Part shown: piece after piece, positions 5,973 through 9,483 of the stretch
Position numbering within the stretch: the stretch's first letter is position 1
Layout: every line of letters starts with the position of its first letter
Assembly (NCBI GenBank): GCA_020025755.1
Contig: JAHHRO010000059.1
Span: 1-9,483 of the forward strand
Direction: 5' to 3'
Length of the DNA stretch: 9,483 nucleotides
Source: Butyricicoccus sp.
GTDB lineage: Bacteria; Bacillota; Clostridia; Oscillospirales; Butyricicoccaceae
Made by a program: the position numbers and the translations under genes
Notes under the pieces: generated by a model
Told to the model about the DNA's origin: nothing
Seen by the model: the letters and a program-made list of their open reading frames with translations, nothing else
Database searches by the model: none

Positions 5973-6797
5973 TTATTGAGACTCCTTATCGTGATCTTTT
6001 AGAGTGAGATTGCGCCGAAGTGGTGCAGGGCCGCGCCAAGTGAAGGCACGGTCGGGGTATTTTGCAAGGAACTGCTTGCGCGTCAGACCGTCGAGGTCGG
6101 AAAGGCTCAGAGAACAAATACGGTTTTGTGAAAAATCGGGATCGGGTTCGTTCTGAACGCTGCGGTTGAGCGGACAAACCAGCTGGCAGGTATCACAGCC
6201 CCAAATGAGCGGATGAGCGGATACCAGCGCGGTCTGTTCTTCGTCCAGCGTGCCGCCCTGCTGGGTCAGCGCGGAAAGACAACGGGACTTGTCCAGATCC
6301 ACTGGACAGGCACGACGGCAGGCATCGCACATCAGGCAGGGCGATGGGGCATCACCGGTTGCAGGCAGTTCGAGATCGGTCAGGATCGTTCCAATGAATA
6401 CATAGCTTCCATAGGTCGCATGGATCAAAAGACCGTGTGTGCCGATCCTGCCAAGTCCGGCACAGGAGGCCGCATAGACCTCTGGGATCGGGGAGTCATC
6501 GACCAGCACGGCAAAGGTGTGATCCGGGTACAAGGTGCGCAGGGTATCTGCGGCTGCTTCCAACCTGTCCCCAAGGACGGTGTGATAGTCCCTGCCGCGC
6601 GCATAGATGGAAAGATTACCATGGGTCGTATCCGGTGGATAGGGAACAACGGTGACCAGCACGCTCCGTGCCTGTGCAACGCGCTTTGCGGCACCGATGC
6701 GCTGCCCTTCGCTCATCTGCGGAAGCAGGGTATCATAACTGCATACACCCAAGGCGTAAAGTGTGTGAGACGTGCGCAGATGCTCCAGAATGTTCAA
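5973..6797 (-). CDS. queG: Epoxyqueuosine reductase QueG, short form, TTG start
   Basis: A 274-residue protein of the QueG family, which uses cobalamin and two [4Fe-4S] clusters to reduce epoxyqueuosine to queuosine at the wobble base of GUN-anticodon tRNAs. The N-terminal DUF1730 part shows YARGRDYHTVL (65-75), the VDDSPIPE active-site region (99-106, Asp 100/101) and AGLGRIGTHG (113-122). The ferredoxin part has CLMCDACRRACP (C154, C157, C160, C164), C173, and GCDTCQLVCPLN (C201, C204, C208). It stops soon after LRRN, about where the HEAT-like C-terminal repeats of the 380-residue E. coli and Bacillus forms begin, so it is a short version. TTG at 6797-6795 was chosen because GGAGGA lies 6 bases upstream and a TATAAT promoter lies just beyond. 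The open frame to an ATG at 6920 would run through that promoter. First gene of the operon. Confidence 0.88.
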   Translation of the reverse strand: MNILEHLRTSHTLYALGVCSYDTLLPQMSEGQRIGAAKRVAQARSVLVTVVPYPPDTTHGNLSIYARGRDYHTVLGDRLEAAADTLRTLYPDHTFAVLVDDSPIPEVYAASCAGLGRIGTHGLLIHATYGSYVFIGTILTDLELPATGDAPSPCLMCDACRRACPVDLDKSRCLSALTQQGGTLDEEQTALVSAHPLIWGCDTCQLVCPLNRSVQNEPDPDFSQNRICSLSLSDLDGLTRKQFLAKYPDRAFTWRGPAPLRRNLTLKDHDKESQ

Positions 6798-6803
6798 AAA
6801 AAT

Positions 6804-6809
6804 TCCTCC
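6804..6809 (-). promoter_or_regulatory. Ribosome binding site for the queG TTG start
   Basis: GGAGGA on the minus strand, 6 bases before the TTG at 6797-6795. No ATG or GTG in frame has a comparable site, so this decides the start. Confidence 0.75.
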
Positions 6810-6827
6810 AGCTTTGATTTTTTCTCT

Positions 6828-6856
6828 ATTATAGCATAAAAAGATGCCGGAAGAAA
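6828..6856 (-). promoter_or_regulatory. Promoter of the queG-decarboxylase-darA-holB-ricT operon
   Basis: A perfect TATAAT (6833-6828) preceded by an extended TG-C element, with TTTCTT (6856-6851) as a weak -35 at 17-base spacing. Transcription would start near 6821, leaving a leader of only about 24 bases before the queG TTG. That is too short for a preQ1 or cobalamin riboswitch. Confidence 0.75.
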
Positions 6857-6858
6857 TA

Positions 6859-6957
6859 CTACCATCTCTCAAATAAGGAAGCGGAGACGATCGCACCAGC
6901 GGCAAACAACAAGGATGCACGCAGTAAGTTACCGCAGGTCGTATTCTTCCGTGTCAC
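6859..6957 (-). CDS. Possible small membrane peptide (32 aa), unconfirmed
   Basis: On the minus strand a GTG at 6957-6955 opens a 32-residue frame ending in TAG at 6861-6859. It has a basic N-terminus (TRKNTTCGN), one continuous hydrophobic stretch LLRASLLFAAGAIVSASLF (11-29) and a charged ERW end, the layout of a single-span small membrane protein. Evidence against it: the start is GTG, only a weak GGCGG lies upstream, no clear promoter precedes it, and its 3' end overlaps the -35 region of the queG promoter. It could equally be chance or a decayed gene end. Confidence 0.25.
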   Translation of the reverse strand: MTRKNTTCGNLLRASLLFAAGAIVSASLFERW

Positions 6958-7066
6958 ATACGCGCCGCCGCACGTCTATTCTCAATTGTTCAAGCAGTGC
7001 CCCAACAGTGCAAAATGCGCCGTATGACCCGTCAAAATTGATTTCCGTGCTTCGCTAAAAAAGTCG

Positions 7067-7094
7067 TTGAAAACTTGGGAGTTTATTGTATAAT
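7067..7094 (+). promoter_or_regulatory. Promoter of pgcA
   Basis: TTGAAA (7067-7072) and TATAAT (7089-7094) are separated by 16 bases, a near-consensus housekeeping promoter. The predicted start near 7101 gives a leader of about 43 bases before the ATG. Confidence 0.8.
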
Positions 7095-7143
7095 TTATAT
7101 AAGGGATTTGTTGGATTCCACAACTATTCTATGAGGTGAAAGC

Positions 7144-8874
7144 ATGATGAATTATATGGCTGAATATGAGCACTGGCTGGCTTCTTCTGCACTGACAGAG
7201 GAGGAGCGTGCCGAACTTGAGGCAATTCGTGGAGATGAAGACGCAATCAAGGATCGCTTTTTTGCGCCGCTCTCCTTTGGTACAGCTGGTCTGCGTGGCA
7301 TTTTGGGAACCGGGCTCTATCGTATGAACCGCTTTACTGTGGGCGCGGCCACACAGGGGCTGGCAAATCTCATCGTACACAATGGTCCGGAGGCAATGAA
7401 GCGCGGCGTTGCGATCGCATACGACTCCCGTCATTTTTCTCCTGAGTTTGCACAACTTGCAGCCTGCATTTTGGCAGCGAACGATATTCAGGTCAAGCTG
7501 TATGATGAACTGCGCCCGACTCCGGAGCTGTCCTTTGCGATCCGTTATTACGGTGCAATTGCAGGCATCAATGTGACGGCTTCCCATAACCCGAAGGAAT
7601 ACAATGGTTACAAGGTATATTGGGAGGACGGCGCACAGCTGCCGCCGAAGGAAGCTGACGTTGTCGCAAAGGAAATGGAGGCACTGGATTTCTTCCATGA
7701 TGTGAAGACCATGGATTTTGCACAGGCTGTGGAAAAGGGTCTTGTGCAGATGATGGATTGGCAGACTGACGAGGCATATCTCAAGGAAGTGCTCAAGGTT
7801 GCCATCAATCCGGACTGCGTGCGTCAGGTGGCAGACGAGTTCAAGCTGGTCTACACCCCGTTCCATGGTGCAGGCTATCGTCTGGTTCCAGAGATCCTGC
7901 GTCGTATTGGATATAAGCATATCATTTGTGTACCCGAGCAGATGGTCATTGACGGGGATTTCCCAACCGTAAAATCCCCGAATCCGGAGAATAAGGAAGG
8001 CTTCAGCCTCGCCATCGAGCTGGCAAAGCAGAACGGTGTCGATCTCATCATTGGTACAGACCCAGACGCAGACCGTACAGGTATTGTGCTCAAGGATGCG
8101 GCAGGCGAATATATCACGTTGTCCGGCAATCAGGTCGGCGTGCTGCTCATCGACTATGTGATCACGGCAAAGAAGCTCACAGGAACCATGCCGGAGCATC
8201 CGGCGGTGCTTAAGTCCATCGTAACAACAGAAATGGCACGCGCAGCGGCAGAGGCAAACGGTGTGGATTGCTTCGACACTTTCACAGGCTTCAAGTTCCT
8301 TGCGGAGAAGATCAAGCAGTTTGAGACCACCGGTTCTCATGAATATCTGTTTGCTTTTGAGGAGTCCTACGGCTATCTGGCAGGCGACTATGCGCGCGAT
8401 AAGGACGCTGTGACGGCGTCTATGCTGATCGCGGAAATGGCTGCATACTACCGCACCAAGGGCATGACCCTCTATGATGCAATGCAGACCATGTATGAAA
8501 AGTATGGCTTCTACACGGAGCATACCATTTCGATCACCATGCCGGGCGTTGCAGGTCTTGAGCGCATGAAAGAACTGATGTGTCAGCTGCGCGAAAATCC
8601 GCTGACAACCGTTGGCAAGCACAAGGTAGCGTATGTGCGTGATTATCTGTCGGGCACACGAACCTCTGCCGCAGACGGCAAGAGCGAGCCGATGGAACTG
8701 TCCGGTCAGAATGTATTGTACTATGAACTGGAGGGCGGCACGACCTTTATCATCCGTCCATCTGGTACGGAACCCAAGGTAAAGGTTTACATGATGGCAA
8801 AGGGCGAGAGCAAGGCAGCCGCAGACGAGAAGGTCGCAGAGCTTTCTGAGGCTGCAAAGGAGATCGTTCGATAA
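7144..8874 (+). CDS. pgcA: Alpha-phosphoglucomutase / phosphomannomutase, PgcA type
   Basis: A 576-residue member of the alpha-D-phosphohexomutase family, matching the length of B. subtilis PgcA (about 580). It interconverts glucose-1-phosphate and glucose-6-phosphate in the cytoplasm, feeding UDP-glucose, glycogen and envelope polysaccharide synthesis. The four family motifs are in order: the phosphoserine loop TASHNPKEYNGYK with S147, the Mg-binding GTDPDADRTG with D306, D308 and D310, the sugar-binding FEESYGYL (E406, E407, S408), and the phosphate-binding RPSGTEPKVKV (538-548). FGTAGLRG (45-52) near the N-terminus is also typical. All catalytic residues are present, so it should be active. 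The ATG at 7144 is preceded by GAGGTG (7133-7138); a second ATG follows directly. It has its own promoter and is divergent from the queG operon. Confidence 0.95.
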   Translation: MMNYMAEYEHWLASSALTEEERAELEAIRGDEDAIKDRFFAPLSFGTAGLRGILGTGLYRMNRFTVGAATQGLANLIVHNGPEAMKRGVAIAYDSRHFSPEFAQLAACILAANDIQVKLYDELRPTPELSFAIRYYGAIAGINVTASHNPKEYNGYKVYWEDGAQLPPKEADVVAKEMEALDFFHDVKTMDFAQAVEKGLVQMMDWQTDEAYLKEVLKVAINPDCVRQVADEFKLVYTPFHGAGYRLVPEILRRIGYKHIICVPEQMVIDGDFPTVKSPNPENKEGFSLAIELAKQNGVDLIIGTDPDADRTGIVLKDAAGEYITLSGNQVGVLLIDYVITAKKLTGTMPEHPAVLKSIVTTEMARAAAEANGVDCFDTFTGFKFLAEKIKQFETTGSHEYLFAFEESYGYLAGDYARDKDAVTASMLIAEMAAYYRTKGMTLYDAMQTMYEKYGFYTEHTISITMPGVAGLERMKELMCQLRENPLTTVGKHKVAYVRDYLSGTRTSAADGKSEPMELSGQNVLYYELEGGTTFIIRPSGTEPKVKVYMMAKGESKAAADEKVAELSEAAKEIVR

Positions 8875-8900
8875 AACGAAAATACCGCATCTTCTATATG

Positions 8901-8934
8901 GGAGGGGCGCAGCGCAGCAACGCCGCGTCCCTTC
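8901..8934 (+). terminator. GC-rich hairpin after pgcA (weak terminator or attenuator)
   Basis: GGGGCGC (8904-8910) pairs with GCGTCCC (8925-8931, one G-U). A further GCG/CGC pairing sits inside, beyond one mismatch, around a CAGCAA loop, and 2-3 outer pairs are possible. The downstream tail is TTCTGTT, not a true T run, so it may end transcription only partly and let the next gene be read from the pgcA promoter. I saw no separate promoter for that gene. Confidence 0.45.
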
Positions 8935-8962
8935 TGTTCGATAGAGAGATAAGGAGGCGAAT

Positions 8963-9391
8963 ATGCGGAAATATACAGGATTTATGGTGACGCTGCTTCT
9001 ATGGATCGCACTGACGATCGGTGCCAATGTATGGTTTGGCATCCACACAGAAGTGTCACAGGTGAATCTGCTGATCTCGGCGGCATATATGCTGTTTTTG
9101 CTGCTGCTCATTCCAATTGGTCTGCCGCTTCACAGCAGAGGGATCGAGATCTTATTGCTCGTATATGCATTTGTGCTGGGGGTGTTGGATGTTGCAACGT
9201 TCCTGCACTATGATAATCTGCTGGTAAAGTGGGTTGGGGCTGTGCTGCTTGCGCCGTTTCAGGGGCTGTTCTATTTTGAGGGTCTCCTGCCATTGGGCAG
9301 CTTTGCAGTTTATGCTGTGATCGGATTTTTTGCAGCATTTCTTGTGCTTACTGCCGGTATCGGTGCTTGTATGGTGCAGGAAAGAGAATAA
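8963..9391 (+). CDS. Small polytopic membrane protein, function unknown
   Basis: A 142-residue, strongly hydrophobic protein I do not recognise. Hydrophobic segments at about 7-26, 34-54, 61-81, 88-107 and 112-136 suggest four or five membrane spans. There is a short basic N-terminus (MRKYTG) and a charged C-terminus (VQERE). No catalytic or metal-binding motif is seen. A strong AAGGAGG (8951-8957) lies 5 bases before the ATG, so it is very likely a real gene. It follows pgcA by 88 bp with a hairpin between them and may be partly co-transcribed, but nothing links its role to sugar phosphate metabolism. Confidence 0.85.
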   Translation: MRKYTGFMVTLLLWIALTIGANVWFGIHTEVSQVNLLISAAYMLFLLLLIPIGLPLHSRGIEILLLVYAFVLGVLDVATFLHYDNLLVKWVGAVLLAPFQGLFYFEGLLPLGSFAVYAVIGFFAAFLVLTAGIGACMVQERE

Positions 9392-9397
9392 CTGCAT

Positions 9398-9430
9398 AAA
9401 AAAGATTGCTGCCTTTTGAGCAGCAATCTT
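9398..9430. terminator. Hairpin after the membrane protein, best oriented leftward
   Basis: A perfect 11-bp stem, AAGATTGCTGC (9402-9412) with GCAGCAATCTT (9420-9430), has a 7-base loop. The A run at 9398-9403 becomes a T tract on the minus strand, so it is a textbook terminator for leftward transcription entering from beyond the right edge. On the plus strand it is followed by GAGGCT, without a T tract. Confidence 0.7.
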
Positions 9431-9431
9431 G

Positions 9432-9459
9432 AGGCTGTCGAAAAACTTCGACAGCCTTT
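9432..9459 (+). terminator. Second hairpin, probable terminator of the membrane protein gene
   Basis: A perfect 11-bp stem, AGGCTGTCGAA (9432-9442) with TTCGACAGCCT (9447-9457), closes an AAAC loop and is followed by TTCTAGG. The short T tail suits rightward termination. It begins one base after the first hairpin ends. Confidence 0.6.
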
Positions 9460-9483
9460 CTAGGGGAATCCAATCCCCCTAGA
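9459..9483. repeat. Third inverted repeat at the window edge
   Basis: TCTAGGGG (9459-9466) and CCCCTAGA (9476-9483) form a perfect 8-bp inverted repeat around a 9-base centre. The window ends exactly on the right arm, so its full extent is unknown. It could be another hairpin, part of a dispersed intergenic repeat, or a mobile element end. Confidence 0.55.

Larger units (their letters stand above)
6798..7143. other. Divergent intergenic region between queG and pgcA
   Basis: These 346 bases separate two divergent units. The left end has the leftward operon promoter, the right end the pgcA promoter, leader and ribosome binding site. The middle (about 6958-7060) shows no gene, RNA fold, riboswitch or strong repeat that I can recognise. 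The one notable feature is the 32-codon hydrophobic ORF on the minus strand at 6859-6957. Confidence 0.7.

Noticed and set aside
6798..6827. A preQ1 or cobalamin riboswitch controlling queG
   Set aside because: The predicted leader is only about 24 bases and shows no aptamer fold.
6798..6920. 41-residue N-terminal extension of QueG to an ATG at 6920
   Set aside because: The extension crosses the TATAAT promoter and the ribosome binding site, and its sequence does not resemble QueG. The TTG at 6797 fits better.
7129..9111. A 660-codon open frame on the minus strand antisense to pgcA
   Set aside because: It mirrors pgcA, which has all family motifs, a promoter and a ribosome binding site. The antisense frame has low-complexity Cys/His/Leu-rich content, no family motif and no start signals; it is a by-product of codon bias.
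1..9483. CRISPR arrays, tRNA genes, integrases or transposases
   Set aside because: No regularly spaced repeats, cloverleaf sequences or recombinase/transposase motifs were seen on either strand.

Overview
The window looks like ordinary chromosome from a low-to-mid GC Gram-positive anaerobe of the Clostridia, most likely an Oscillospirales (Ruminococcaceae/Butyricicoccaceae-like) gut bacterium. The reasons are strong AGGAGG-type ribosome binding sites, TATAAT-type promoters with extended -10 elements, a FabT-like MarR regulator, a MocR regulator of clostridial type, and a gene block matching the Bacillus/Clostridium yaaO-tmk-darA-yaaR-holB-ricT neighbourhood. The genus-level guess is inference. 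I found no phage, insertion sequence, CRISPR array, tRNA or rRNA.

Left part (1-2000): a probable C-terminal stub of a rightward gene converges on a leftward MocR-type regulator (winged helix plus aminotransferase fold), with a shared hairpin terminator between them. Upstream of MocR is a leftward MarR regulator resembling FabT, with its own promoter and terminator.

Middle (2100-6860): five leftward genes form one compact operon, transcribed in the order queG (epoxyqueuosine reductase), Orn/Lys/Arg decarboxylase-like gene, darA (c-di-AMP-binding PII-like protein), holB (DNA polymerase III delta prime), ricT (PSP1-domain protein). Junctions are a direct TAA-ATG abutment, 39 bp, an ATGA overlap and 41 bp. 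An extended -10 promoter lies just before queG and a strong hairpin lies after ricT. Compared with B. subtilis, tmk and yaaR are absent from their usual places. RicT carries an unusual C-terminal tail of about 125 residues, Cys/Gly-rich and then basic/proline-rich.

Right part (6860-9483): the 346-bp divergent region between queG and pgcA holds both promoters and a possible 32-codon membrane-peptide ORF. pgcA (alpha-phosphoglucomutase) runs rightward and is followed, after a GC-rich hairpin, by a small multi-span membrane protein of unknown function. The window ends in three back-to-back inverted repeats.

No clearly novel system is present. The most interesting items are the RicT tail, the small hydrophobic ORF, the short leader ORF overlapping the ricT start, and the triple-hairpin right edge.
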